From Rhizobium sp. L43 (lineage in GTDB: Bacteria; Pseudomonadota; Alphaproteobacteria; Rhizobiales; Rhizobiaceae): a DNA stretch of 64,000 bases. The notes under the pieces were generated by a model. It searched no databases. It saw only the letters and a list, made by a program, of their open reading frames with translations, and was not told the DNA's origin. Positions 35,761 to 45,907 of the stretch are shown here, piece after piece. Both the position numbers and the translations under genes were made by a program. The DNA is taken from assembly GCF_002531725.1 (NCBI RefSeq), contig NZ_NWSQ01000002.1:186001-250000 (forward strand). Direction: 5' to 3'. The first letter of the stretch is position 1. Every line of letters starts with the position of its first letter.

Positions 35761-36006
35761 ATGATTATTCTCACAGCAGCAGCATTGGGCATCAGCGCCG
35801 GGCAAATGCGCTCGGCCGCCGTGATCGCGTTGGTCGCCGCGCTGATCGGAATGACATTCGCGGTGGCGGCAATCACCTCGCCCGGACCGGTGTCGATCCT
35901 GGCATTCGTCTATGCCGTCCTCGGCTATAATGCCGGCCTCATGCTCTTCGTTCTCGGGCTCTATGCCAATACGCGTCTTCACCGCGCGACGCGCGTTTCT
36001 CACTAA
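35761..36006 (+). CDS. Small membrane protein, unknown function
   Basis: An 81-residue protein with two or three hydrophobic segments (AAVIALVAALIGMTFAVAAI and ILAFVYAVLGYNAGLMLFVL), so it probably sits in the inner membrane. The start is taken at ATG 35761 (IILTAAALG), with GGAAGG about eight bases upstream; in-frame ATGs at 35713 and 35725 would add a leader. I do not recognise a family. It is convergent with the large membrane protein gene at 36030. Confidence 0.55.
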   Translation: MIILTAAALGISAGQMRSAAVIALVAALIGMTFAVAAITSPGPVSILAFVYAVLGYNAGLMLFVLGLYANTRLHRATRVSH

Positions 36007-36029
36007 AGCATTTCCAACAGCCGACGACG

Positions 36030-37877
36030 TCAATTCGCCGCCGGCCGATAGCGAAAGAACTGAACGCCCGTGCCCGCCGTCTTCGGAAGCGGCTCCAGAT
36101 AGGGCGGGATATTGCCCTTGCCGAGTTCGGCATAAAGGCCATCCGGCTTCAGCTTAGCGATCTCACGCGTCTGCAGGTCGCCGGCGCAGAACCCAAGCAC
36201 CGTCACCCCAGCCCCCTTCAGGAAGGCTTCCGCCTCTTGCGGCTCGGCCAAGCCAATATGCAGCTCCGTCAGCATGCCGCCCTGATTGCGATGATAGGGG
36301 GCCGAGAGAACCCGGTTCTGCGTGAAGCGGAGGATCGGGACACCCATTTCCGACGGCGCGGAGACCAGCTCGGCCGGAAGCCCGGCGAGCGGCGCCAGTG
36401 CCTCTTCCGATGTGCAGGAAATCTTCTTTGCCGGCTCCGCCGCTTTCTTCTGCGCAGCATTCTCCATCTGCATTGAAATAAGTCCGCCGCCGACGACCCA
36501 GGCGGCCGGAACGCTTGCGAGCACGGTCACGATATAGATGAAGGCGGCGGCGACATTCTCGCTGTCGCCATTGGAGATCCGCTTGATATCGATGATCAGC
36601 AGGGCGAGCGGCAGGATGGAGATGAGGTTCGAAAAAGTGGAGCCGCGCACCTGGACCAGCGCGATGGCCCAGCTCGTCGTCAGCAGCAAGAGCAGGACCA
36701 GATGGATTTGCGCGCGGTCACGCTGAATGACGCGGAAGATGCAGACGGCAATACCGAACAGGCCGGCCGCATAGAAGCCGCCGATCGAGAAGGGGTCGGT
36801 GCGCCCGAGAATGAAAACCGACTGCGCTTCCGAAACATTCCTCAGCCAGAGCTCGACCAGCATCGGATCGAGACTGGCCAGCGGATCGCTCAGGCATTGT
36901 GGTGCGATGACGATCGCCGAACCGAAAACCCCGGCGCCGACGACGGCGAGCGCTGCAAAGCGCAAGAGGCGGGTCAGGCGGCTCGCAAAGACCGCCGAAA
37001 ACAACAGCAACCCGCCGCCGATCGCCGCCAGGCTGTAATAGCCGAGCGAGAGATTGTCGCAGGTGACCGTCGAATAGAGCCGGGGCGGCACCGTAGCGAA
37101 GAAGAGGATGCTGATCGCAATCGCCAGCGCCAGTCCGAAGGCTTTCGCGGCAGCGGCGAAATTCTCACCTTCCCATGCCCAGAGCAAAGCGACGGTCAGG
37201 CAGACGGCGGCGACGAAGGGTGTCGTCTCGGCGCCGATGGCGACGGCGACGGCCGCCGCGATGCCGGCGACCGCATAGCTCCACCCGCGACGCTGCGGAT
37301 CCAGCAGCATCGCTACCATCATTGCGACCAGCGCCAGCTGCGCATTGTGATGATCGATGGCGCCGGGCGCGAAACGGTTGCCGGTGTAGATGGCAAGGCC
37401 GGTCATGCCGAGGCTGATGTGCATACCGGCAACGCCGCCGATGCGCCGGCCGGCAACGGCCATGGCGAGCATGGTGGGCAGGATGAGCGAAACCGGCCAG
37501 ACGCCGAGCGCCAGCGCTTCGGCCGTCTCGCGGGATGCAAACAGGCCGAAGAACCGGATCAGCGAGGCGATCGGCAGGTCGATCAGCCGTGACCAATGCA
37601 TCAGCGTGCCGCCGGGGAGGCCGAGACGGTATTGCATCAGATCGAACCAGCCCTGCCCGGCGAGAAAATCGCGAACTTCGACGAGGCGCATTCCATCGTC
37701 ATTGTCGGGACCGACGTAGTCGGTGGCACCGGAAAGCTTGGTGACGAGGATGACGGCAGCAAAAATGACGCTATAGGCGATGACAACCGGCCAGAGACGC
37801 GTCAGCAGGCCGCGTACCCCGCCGCCTGGCGCGTCGGTCAGGGATGATGCATGGGTGATCGGCTGCACAGCGTTCAT
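36030..37877 (-). CDS. Large polytopic membrane protein, GT-C glycosyltransferase-like
   Basis: A 615-residue protein with about ten membrane helices in the first two thirds. After helix 1 a loop holds GPDNDDGMRLVEVRDFL, then LMHWSRLIDLPIASLIRFFG, which looks like the first periplasmic loop of GT-C enzymes, where an acidic pair takes part in catalysis. The C-terminal third is soluble and probably periplasmic. It is divergent from a GT2/GtrA pair, as in gtr-type systems that glucosylate surface polysaccharides. No specific substrate can be named. Confidence 0.6.
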   Translation of the reverse strand: MNAVQPITHASSLTDAPGGGVRGLLTRLWPVVIAYSVIFAAVILVTKLSGATDYVGPDNDDGMRLVEVRDFLAGQGWFDLMQYRLGLPGGTLMHWSRLIDLPIASLIRFFGLFASRETAEALALGVWPVSLILPTMLAMAVAGRRIGGVAGMHISLGMTGLAIYTGNRFAPGAIDHHNAQLALVAMMVAMLLDPQRRGWSYAVAGIAAAVAVAIGAETTPFVAAVCLTVALLWAWEGENFAAAAKAFGLALAIAISILFFATVPPRLYSTVTCDNLSLGYYSLAAIGGGLLLFSAVFASRLTRLLRFAALAVVGAGVFGSAIVIAPQCLSDPLASLDPMLVELWLRNVSEAQSVFILGRTDPFSIGGFYAAGLFGIAVCIFRVIQRDRAQIHLVLLLLLTTSWAIALVQVRGSTFSNLISILPLALLIIDIKRISNGDSENVAAAFIYIVTVLASVPAAWVVGGGLISMQMENAAQKKAAEPAKKISCTSEEALAPLAGLPAELVSAPSEMGVPILRFTQNRVLSAPYHRNQGGMLTELHIGLAEPQEAEAFLKGAGVTVLGFCAGDLQTREIAKLKPDGLYAELGKGNIPPYLEPLPKTAGTGVQFFRYRPAAN

Positions 37878-38036
37878 CGTGGTTAGCGGTTCGTTTCCTG
37901 ATGACGCAAGCTTAACCGTCGCCGATCAAGAAAGAGTAAAGCCGTTGCAACAGCCGCCGATTTTGCCTGCGTCATAGGGTCTTATTAACGGCGAGTGATT
38001 TAGGCTGAGCACGGCTTCTGTGTAACGAGTAAAGTC

Positions 38037-39041
38037 ATGGCCCGATCGCGTACCGACAATCTGAACATTGCCGTCCTGCTTCCCTGTTATAACGAAGCCG
38101 CGACGATCGGCCCTGTCGTCCAGGGCTTCCGGGCGACGCTGCCGGATGCAGTGATCCACGTCTACGACAACAATTCCACCGACGGCACCGCGCTGCAGGC
38201 GATGCTTGCCGGCGCGCATGTCGTGCGCGAGCGGCGCCAGGGCAAGGGCCATGTCGTGCGCCGCATGTTCGCCGACATCGAGGCCGACATCTACATCATC
38301 GCCGACGGCGACGGGACCTATGCAGCTGAAGATGCCGAAGAACTGGTCCGCACGCTGCTGACGGAGCGCGCCGACATGGTTGTGGGTACAAGGCGAGGCG
38401 TGCATGACGATGCCGGCCGTCAGGGCCATGCGCTCGGCAACCGGCTATTCAACCTGCTCTATCGGACGATCTTCGGCCCTGATTTCACCGATATCTTTTC
38501 CGGCTACCGCGCTTTTTCGCGCCGCTTCGTCAAGAGCTTCCCGGCGGTATCCGGCGGCTTCGAGATCGAAACCGAAATGTCCGTGCATGCCTCCCGGCTG
38601 AAGCTGCCGGTCAGCGAGCTGGAACTCGACTACGGCCGCCGGCCGGAAGGTTCGCATTCCAAGCTTTCGACCTTCCGCGACGGGGCCAGGATCCTCTGGA
38701 TGTTCGCGATGCTGATGAAGGAAACCCGGCCCTTCGCCTTCTTCAGCACGATCAGCGCCAGCTTCATGCTGGCGAGCCTCGGCTTCATGGCGCCGGTGCT
38801 GGCGGAATATTTCGAGACGGGCCTGGTCAGCCGGATGCCGACCTGGGTGCTGTCGATGGCGCTGATGATGATTTCCTTCATGCTGTTCACCGCCGGCGTT
38901 ATCCTGGATTCGGTTGCACGCGCCCGCGCCGAACAGCTTCGTATCCATTATATGAGCCTGGAGACGCCGAGCGCGATGAAGGCGCTGAGCGACACAGGGC
39001 CGATATCGCGCGTCGGCCGCGGCAAGGCGGATGCGGCATGA
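38037..39041 (+). CDS. GT2-family glycosyltransferase, membrane-anchored
   Basis: A 334-residue GT-A fold enzyme of the dolichyl/undecaprenyl-phosphate sugar transferase type. NIAVLLPCYNEAATIGPVVQ is the nucleotide-sugar site, YIIADGDGTYAAEDA carries the DxD motif, and FEIETEMSVHASRLKLPV is the conserved acceptor region. Two membrane helices near the C-terminus (about 240-300) anchor it. It overlaps the gtrA-like gene by four bases, as in gtrB/gtrA pairs where this enzyme loads a sugar onto a lipid carrier. Confidence 0.87.
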   Translation: MARSRTDNLNIAVLLPCYNEAATIGPVVQGFRATLPDAVIHVYDNNSTDGTALQAMLAGAHVVRERRQGKGHVVRRMFADIEADIYIIADGDGTYAAEDAEELVRTLLTERADMVVGTRRGVHDDAGRQGHALGNRLFNLLYRTIFGPDFTDIFSGYRAFSRRFVKSFPAVSGGFEIETEMSVHASRLKLPVSELELDYGRRPEGSHSKLSTFRDGARILWMFAMLMKETRPFAFFSTISASFMLASLGFMAPVLAEYFETGLVSRMPTWVLSMALMMISFMLFTAGVILDSVARARAEQLRIHYMSLETPSAMKALSDTGPISRVGRGKADAA

Positions 39042-39415
39042 GAAAACTCATCCGCTTCGCGATCGCCGGCGGCATCGGTTTCCTCGTCGATGCCGGCATC
39101 CTGTCGGCGCTTCTCAACCTGACGCCGCTCGGGCCATTTCTGGCGCGGCTCATCGCCATCGCCTTCGCGATGGCGGCGACCTGGGCTTTCAACCGGAGCT
39201 TCACCTTCGATCGCTCCGGCCGTTCGCTGGCCGCCGAAGGTTTCCGCTACGGCTCGGTCGGGGTGACGGCGGCGCTGGTCAATTACGGGCTCTATTCCGC
39301 GCTTCTGCTATCTCTGCCATCCCTTCAGCCGCTTGCGGCCATGGTGATCGCCAGCGTCGCCTCGATGGTCTTCAGCTTTTTCGGCTATTCGCGCTTCGTC
39401 TTCCGCGCCGAGTGA
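39038..39415 (+). CDS. GtrA-family membrane protein (lipid-linked sugar flippase candidate)
   Basis: A 125-residue protein with four helices, starting RKLIRFAIAGGIGFLVDAGI, and the typical WAFNRSFTFDRSGRSL loop; GtrA proteins are thought to flip the lipid-linked sugar made by the GT2 partner. The final segment FFGYSRFVFR is the usual end. It overlaps the GT2 gene by four bases and is followed by a palindromic repeat region. Confidence 0.9.
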   Translation: MRKLIRFAIAGGIGFLVDAGILSALLNLTPLGPFLARLIAIAFAMAATWAFNRSFTFDRSGRSLAAEGFRYGSVGVTAALVNYGLYSALLLSLPSLQPLAAMVIASVASMVFSFFGYSRFVFRAE

Positions 39416-39418
39416 TTG

Positions 39419-39519
39419 GAGCGCCGCACGTCCAAAAGGACGCGCAAAGGACGCTCTAACACTTTAAATTGGCGCATAATCCTTTCCGAAAATCGATCCC
39501 GAGTTTCGGGGTTATGCGC
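39419..39519. repeat. Composite rhizobial palindromic repeat
   Basis: The first part (39419-39460) shares the ACGCGCAAAGGACGCT block with an opposite-strand copy at 54323-54375. The second part has outer stems GCGCATAA (39472-39479) and TTATGCGC (39512-39519) around a CCGAAA/TTTCGG pair. It lies between the convergent gtrA-like and Gfo/Idh/MocA genes; its last base is the first of the stop codon of the latter. Confidence 0.65.
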
Positions 39520-40505
39520 TAGACCGCCTCCCAGCCGTCCTTCTCGCTGGCCCGGTAGATCGCGTCGATCACCTTCTGGTTCAGCTTCGAATTTTCGAGC
39601 GTGACGATCTCTTCCTTGCCGTCCTTCACCGCCCGGGCGAAGGCCTCGACCTCACGCCTGTACTGGCGGCTGTCCTGGAAGCGGAAGATGCGCGATTCAT
39701 TGTGGCTGCGATCGGCAAGCTCGATCTCCTCCGGCCCCCAGCGATTGGCGTTGAACGGCGACTTGACCTCGATATAGCCGTCGCTGCCGTGGAACACCAT
39801 GACCTGGCGATTGGCCATCTGCGTCGAGATATAGAAGCTCAGCTCGAAATCGCCGAAATCGGCCTTGACGCTCGAATAGATATCCGTGCCGAAATCCGGA
39901 TCGCGCTCGGTGATCGCCTGGATCCAGAGCGGCTCCTTGCCGGTGGAAAAACGGGTGCTCATGACGGGGTAAACCCCGATATCGGGAAGGCCGCCGCCGC
40001 CGAGCTCGGGAATGTTGCGCATGTTGGCGGCGTCGCGGTTGAAATAGGTGAAGGCGCCCTGCACATGCCGGAGCGCACCGATCGCCCCCTCGTCGATCAG
40101 TGCGCGCACCTTCTGCCAAACCGGGGAATAGGTGATCATATAGGCTTCGGTGACCACCACGCGGTTACGGTCGCGGGCGGCAATCACCTCGTCGATATCG
40201 CCTGATTTCAAGGCGAGCGGTTTTTCGCAGAGCACGTGCTTGCCGGCATCGGCTGCCTTGATCGACCATTCGATATGCTGGGCGGTCGGCAGCGGGATAT
40301 AGACGGCATCGATGACGTCGGAGGCCAGCATCTCCTCGTAGGAACCGAAGGCATGCGGCACCGAGAAACGGTCGGCCATCTCCCTTGCGCGGGTGAGATC
40401 ACGGCTGGCAATCGCCGTGACAACGCAATTTTCCGCATCCTGGATCGCGGGAACGACATTGTCGCGGCCGATCTTCGCCGTTGAAATGATACCGAAACGC
40501 AGCAT
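39519..40505 (-). CDS. Gfo/Idh/MocA-family oxidoreductase
   Basis: A 328-residue NAD(P)-dependent sugar or polyol dehydrogenase-like protein. The Rossmann motif is [20 protein letters not shown]; the conserved CEKPLAL carries the lysine, and the later [10 protein letters not shown] is the typical domain 2 start. The substrate is unknown. The start is ATG 40505; the frame open to 40574 lacks a ribosome site. It is divergent from an aldo/keto reductase gene. Confidence 0.87.
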   Translation of the reverse strand: MLRFGIISTAKIGRDNVVPAIQDAENCVVTAIASRDLTRAREMADRFSVPHAFGSYEEMLASDVIDAVYIPLPTAQHIEWSIKAADAGKHVLCEKPLALKSGDIDEVIAARDRNRVVVTEAYMITYSPVWQKVRALIDEGAIGALRHVQGAFTYFNRDAANMRNIPELGGGGLPDIGVYPVMSTRFSTGKEPLWIQAITERDPDFGTDIYSSVKADFGDFELSFYISTQMANRQVMVFHGSDGYIEVKSPFNANRWGPEEIELADRSHNESRIFRFQDSRQYRREVEAFARAVKDGKEEIVTLENSKLNQKVIDAIYRASEKDGWEAV

Positions 40506-40686
40506 GATCCAAGCCTCCCCAAACTGATGTCCGCGAACCATATTCAGGCCGCCGCTGCGGCGCAATGGCGCCACCCGAAATCACGGAAGTTTGGTTTCCC
40601 TCACGCGCCGATCGCGCTAAGTCTACATGAGGGCGGCGTTCTGCCGTATCCGCGATTTCAATCAATTTACGATTTTGGAGAGCGTC

Positions 40687-41634
40687 ATGGAAATGCGCCG
40701 GCTCGGAAAAACAGGTCTTCCGATCGCGCCGATCGTCATCGGCGGCAATGTCTTCGGCTGGACGGCCGACGAGAAAACATCCTTCGCCATTCTCGACGCC
40801 TTCTTCGATGCCGGCCTGAACACGATCGATACGGCGGATGTCTATTCGGCATGGGTTCCCGGCAACAAGGGCGGCGATTCCGAGGAGATCATCGGGCGCT
40901 GGCTGAAACAGGCCAGAGTTTCCCGCGACAAGGCCGTCATCGTCACCAAGGTCGGCTCGGACATGGGACAGGGAAAGACGCTGAAGGCGAGCTATATCCT
41001 GAAGGCGGTCGAGGATTCGCTGCGCCGGCTGCAGACCGATTATATCGACCTCTATCTCTCGCATTGGCCGGATGCCGATACGCCGCACGAGGAAACGCTT
41101 TGCGCCTATGCCAAGCTGAAGCAGCAGGGCAAGATTCGCGCCATCGGCTGCTCGAACTATGATGCTGACCTCCTCCAGGCCACGTTCGACGCCGCCGAAA
41201 AGGCCGGTCTGCCGCGTTACGACGTGCTGCAGCCGGAATATAATCTCTATGCGCGTGCAAGCTTCGAAGGGCCTCTCGCCGAGCTCTGCGTTACCCAGGA
41301 TATCGGCGTCATCACCTATTTCAGCCTCGCCGCCGGCTTCCTCACCGGCAAATACCGCAGCAAGACCGATACTGAAGGCCGCGCACGTGAGGGCCGGGTT
41401 TCACAATATCTCGACGACAAGGGCCTGCGCATTCTGGCCGCGCTCGACAAGGTCTCGGCCGAAACCGGCGCCAAGCCCGCGGAAATTTCGCTCGCCTGGC
41501 TTCTGCGCAAGAAGGGCGTCACGGCGCCGATCGCCAGCGCCACCAGCCTTTCGCAGCTTGAAAGCTTGGTGAAATCGGCGACACTGGCGCTTTCCGATGA
41601 GGCGGTGGCGCTGCTCGACGAAGCCGGCGCCTGA
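40687..41634 (+). CDS. Aldo/keto reductase
   Basis: A 315-residue TIM-barrel reductase. The tetrad residues can be seen as D/Y in TIDTADVYSAW, K in VIVTKVGSDM and H in LYLSHWPDADTP; RAIGCSNYDADLLQ and the NADPH-binding C-terminal segment (PIASATSLSQLESLVK) follow. Start at ATG 40687 with GGAGAGCGTC before it. It is divergent from the Gfo/Idh/MocA gene and 12 bases ahead of an acetyltransferase gene, so they are probably co-transcribed. Confidence 0.9.
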   Translation: MEMRRLGKTGLPIAPIVIGGNVFGWTADEKTSFAILDAFFDAGLNTIDTADVYSAWVPGNKGGDSEEIIGRWLKQARVSRDKAVIVTKVGSDMGQGKTLKASYILKAVEDSLRRLQTDYIDLYLSHWPDADTPHEETLCAYAKLKQQGKIRAIGCSNYDADLLQATFDAAEKAGLPRYDVLQPEYNLYARASFEGPLAELCVTQDIGVITYFSLAAGFLTGKYRSKTDTEGRAREGRVSQYLDDKGLRILAALDKVSAETGAKPAEISLAWLLRKKGVTAPIASATSLSQLESLVKSATLALSDEAVALLDEAGA

Positions 41635-41646
41635 AAAGGAACACCC

Positions 41647-42089
41647 ATGACCGTGACGATCCGCGATGCCCGCCCCGAGGACGAAGCGCGCTGGCGCGAA
41701 CTCTGGGCGGCCTATCTCGCCTTTTACGAGGTCACGGTCGATGCCGATATCACCGATTCCACATGGCGCCGGGTCTTCGATCCGGCCTCGGCGATTTCAA
41801 TGCGCATCGCCGAAGTCGACGGCCGGGTGATGGGTTTTGCGCTCTATCTGACCCATGAGGGTACGTGGATCCGCAGCAGGGACTGCTATCTCGAAGACCT
41901 GTTCGTCGATGCCGATGCGCGCGGCAAGGGCGTCGGGCGGGCACTGATCGATGATCTCATCGCCATCTGCAAAGCCAAAGGCTGGTCGCGGCTCTATTGG
42001 CATACGAGCGAAGAAAACAAGACCGCCCGGGCGCTCTACGACAGCATGTCGAAAGCGACGGCCACATCCGCTACCGCATCAGTTTCTGA
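41647..42089 (+). pseudogene. GNAT acetyltransferase with a frameshift at its last codons
   Basis: A normal GNAT domain reads from VTIRDARPEDEARWRELWAA through FVDADARGKGVGRALIDDLI (acetyl-CoA motif) to RALYDSMSKA. The next codons should be DGHIRYRISF and a stop at 42087-42089, but these are in another frame: one G is missing near 42057 (GCGGAC read as GCGAC). As written the frame runs on to 42402, antisense to the next gene. About 96% of the protein is unaffected, so an active enzyme with a foreign tail, or a sequence error, is possible. Confidence 0.8.
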
Positions 42090-42696
42090 GCGGGGGAAAG
42101 CCTTCATAGAAAGCGGCGTGATCGCCTTCCCAATTGGCCATGCCCGGTTTGGTCAAGATGCCGCGTGGCCTGACATAACTCTGGATCACCCGCTTCGGCC
42201 GTTCGTGCCACTGGATATTGAAAGCCCAGAGCTTCGGGAAGAAGCAGAGCGAGGCGTAAGGCAGGTGGTCGTGAATCCACCAGGCGAGCCGCTGCCAGTC
42301 GCTTTCATCGCTGAAATGGTCGAGCATCCATGGCACGGCAATGCAGACCGCGGCGCCCATGCAGCCGTCAAAATCCCTCATATCCCAGATGTGATGCGCT
42401 GATGTGGCGGCATTGGTCGAGCAGTTCAGATTGTTCTCGTTGCCGAACCTGTTCACCCCAGGCGAACGATAGCCGGAACGGATATGCAGGCGCCCGAACG
42501 TCGCCTGCAGCGGCTCCAGCAACTCCTTGCAGAGTCTCCTGCCCGCCTCGACCGCCAGATCGGGATCTTCGGGGATATTGGGGATGCGGTAGAAATCGGC
42601 GATCTCGGAATGCAGGAAATCACGGAGGAAGAAATTCTGCGACAACCTTACGCGGCCAAGATCCTCCAGCCCCTTCATCGAATTCGGCTTTCGCAT
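42079..42696 (-). CDS. Peptidase M15-like protein
   Basis: A 205-residue protein. IRSGYRSPGVNRFGN is like the substrate-binding part of M15 D-Ala-D-Ala peptidases. The zinc pattern H-x6-D is kept in SAHHIWDMRDFDG although the usual GxA between is gone, and a later IQWHERP could give the third ligand. No signal peptide is visible. A role on peptidoglycan is an inference only. Its 3' end overlaps the end of the acetyltransferase gene by 11 bases. Confidence 0.6.
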   Translation of the reverse strand: MRKPNSMKGLEDLGRVRLSQNFFLRDFLHSEIADFYRIPNIPEDPDLAVEAGRRLCKELLEPLQATFGRLHIRSGYRSPGVNRFGNENNLNCSTNAATSAHHIWDMRDFDGCMGAAVCIAVPWMLDHFSDESDWQRLAWWIHDHLPYASLCFFPKLWAFNIQWHERPKRVIQSYVRPRGILTKPGMANWEGDHAAFYEGFPPLRN

Positions 42697-42846
42697 GACT
42701 TTATCTTCCTCCTTTATCGATGGCCGGAATCATCACCCGGCGCAGATTTCCCGTCCACCCGAAATCGATCGGGAACAATTAGCGCGATCCTCGCTTCTTA
42801 GTGTGTCGCCGCATTCGCGGCCTTTCCCAGAACAAGGATCGAGAAA

Positions 42847-43344
42847 ATGGCCAAGGAAAAGACGTTGGAAGATCTATTCCACGACACACTCAAGGACATC
42901 TACTTTGCCGAACGGCAGATCTTACGCGCGCTGCCGAAGATGGCGCGCGCCGCCCAGTCCTCCGAACTCAAGGCGGGCTTCGAAAAGCACCGCGAGGAAA
43001 CCGAAGCTCAGGTCGAGCGCCTGCAGCAGGTTTTCGAACTGATCGGCAAACGTGCCCAGGGCAAGACCTGCGAGGCAATCCAGGGCATTCTGGCCGAGGG
43101 CGAGGAAATCATGGAAGAATTCAAGGGCACGTCAGCCCTCGATGCCGGTCTGATCTCGGCTGCCCAGGCGGTCGAACACTACGAAATCGCCCGCTACGGC
43201 ACGCTGAAGACCTGGGCCGCGACACTCGGCCTCAAGGATGCCGTCCGCCTGCTCGACCAGACGCTGCAGGAAGAAACGGCGACCGACAAGACATTGTCCC
43301 AGCTGGCCACGACAGCGGCAAACCAGAAGGCCAAGGCTGCCTGA
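42847..43344 (+). CDS. YciE/YciF-type ferritin-like protein (DUF892)
   Basis: A 165-residue four-helix protein of the DUF892 family. It starts KEKTLEDLFHDTLKDIYFAERQ; the iron-ligand glutamates and histidine pattern is visible in AERQILRALPKM, HREETEAQVERLQQVFE and AAQAVEHYEIARYG. Such proteins are stress-induced in enterobacteria, but their chemistry is unknown. A good ribosome site is not obvious (GAGAAA before ATG). It is convergent with the LysR gene. Confidence 0.88.
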   Translation: MAKEKTLEDLFHDTLKDIYFAERQILRALPKMARAAQSSELKAGFEKHREETEAQVERLQQVFELIGKRAQGKTCEAIQGILAEGEEIMEEFKGTSALDAGLISAAQAVEHYEIARYGTLKTWAATLGLKDAVRLLDQTLQEETATDKTLSQLATTAANQKAKAA

Positions 43345-43363
43345 CGGAGAACGGGCGGCGGTT

Positions 43364-45399
<2,036 letters not shown>

Positions 45400-45408
45400 G
45401 ACACGAAA

Positions 45409-45438
45409 AAGCCCGGCCTGATGCAACCGGCCGGGCTT
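45409..45438 (+). terminator. Strong GC stem-loop after the aldo/keto reductase
   Basis: AAGCCCGGCC and GGCCGGGCTT form a perfect 10-bp stem with a 10-base loop. It has an A-run on the left and only TT on the right, so it may work better on the minus strand. Confidence 0.6.
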
Positions 45439-45492
45439 GCCTTCGCATCCGGCGAAACTATCTATCGCCATCTCGGAGAACGGGATGACAAT

Positions 45493-45852
45493 ATGTCGGA
45501 CAGGCAGGCAGTCGAACAGACGGTTCATCTCTATGTCGAAGGCATGGCCTTCGGCAATGAGGCGGCCTTGAAAAAGGCCTTTCACCCGAAAAGCTCTATC
45601 ATCGGCCATTACGAGAATGCGGTGGAATGGCTGACGCGGGACGAGTTCATCGCCGCGATCCTGCAGGAGGAGCCGGCGCCGCCCGGCACGCAGCCCTACA
45701 TGGACATTCAGAGTGTCGATGTTGAGGGCGATGCGGCAAGCGTCAAGGTCACCGACGACTTTGCCGGCATGCGCTTTACCGATTATCTCTCGCTGCTGAA
45801 GATCGACGGCCGCTGGACGATCGTCAGCAAACTCTACCATCTGCATCTGTAA
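45493..45852 (+). CDS. SnoaL/NTF2-like (putative lumazine-binding) family protein
   Basis: A 119-residue protein of the cone-shaped NTF2-like fold: VEQTVHLYVEGMAFGNEAAL, then KAFHPKSSIIGHYENAVEWL and DYLSLLKIDGRWTIVSKLYH. This is the family annotated as nuclear transport factor 2 or lumazine-binding; the function is unknown. The start is taken as ATG 45493; frames upstream would read through the terminator. It is convergent with pheT, with a GACCGG/CCGGTC stem between them. Confidence 0.8.
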   Translation: MSDRQAVEQTVHLYVEGMAFGNEAALKKAFHPKSSIIGHYENAVEWLTRDEFIAAILQEEPAPPGTQPYMDIQSVDVEGDAASVKVTDDFAGMRFTDYLSLLKIDGRWTIVSKLYHLHL

Positions 45853-45907
45853 AAAGACCGGCCGCTTTTTCGCGACCGGTCCATTGTCTTGTCGAAGGCG
45901 GGGGAGC

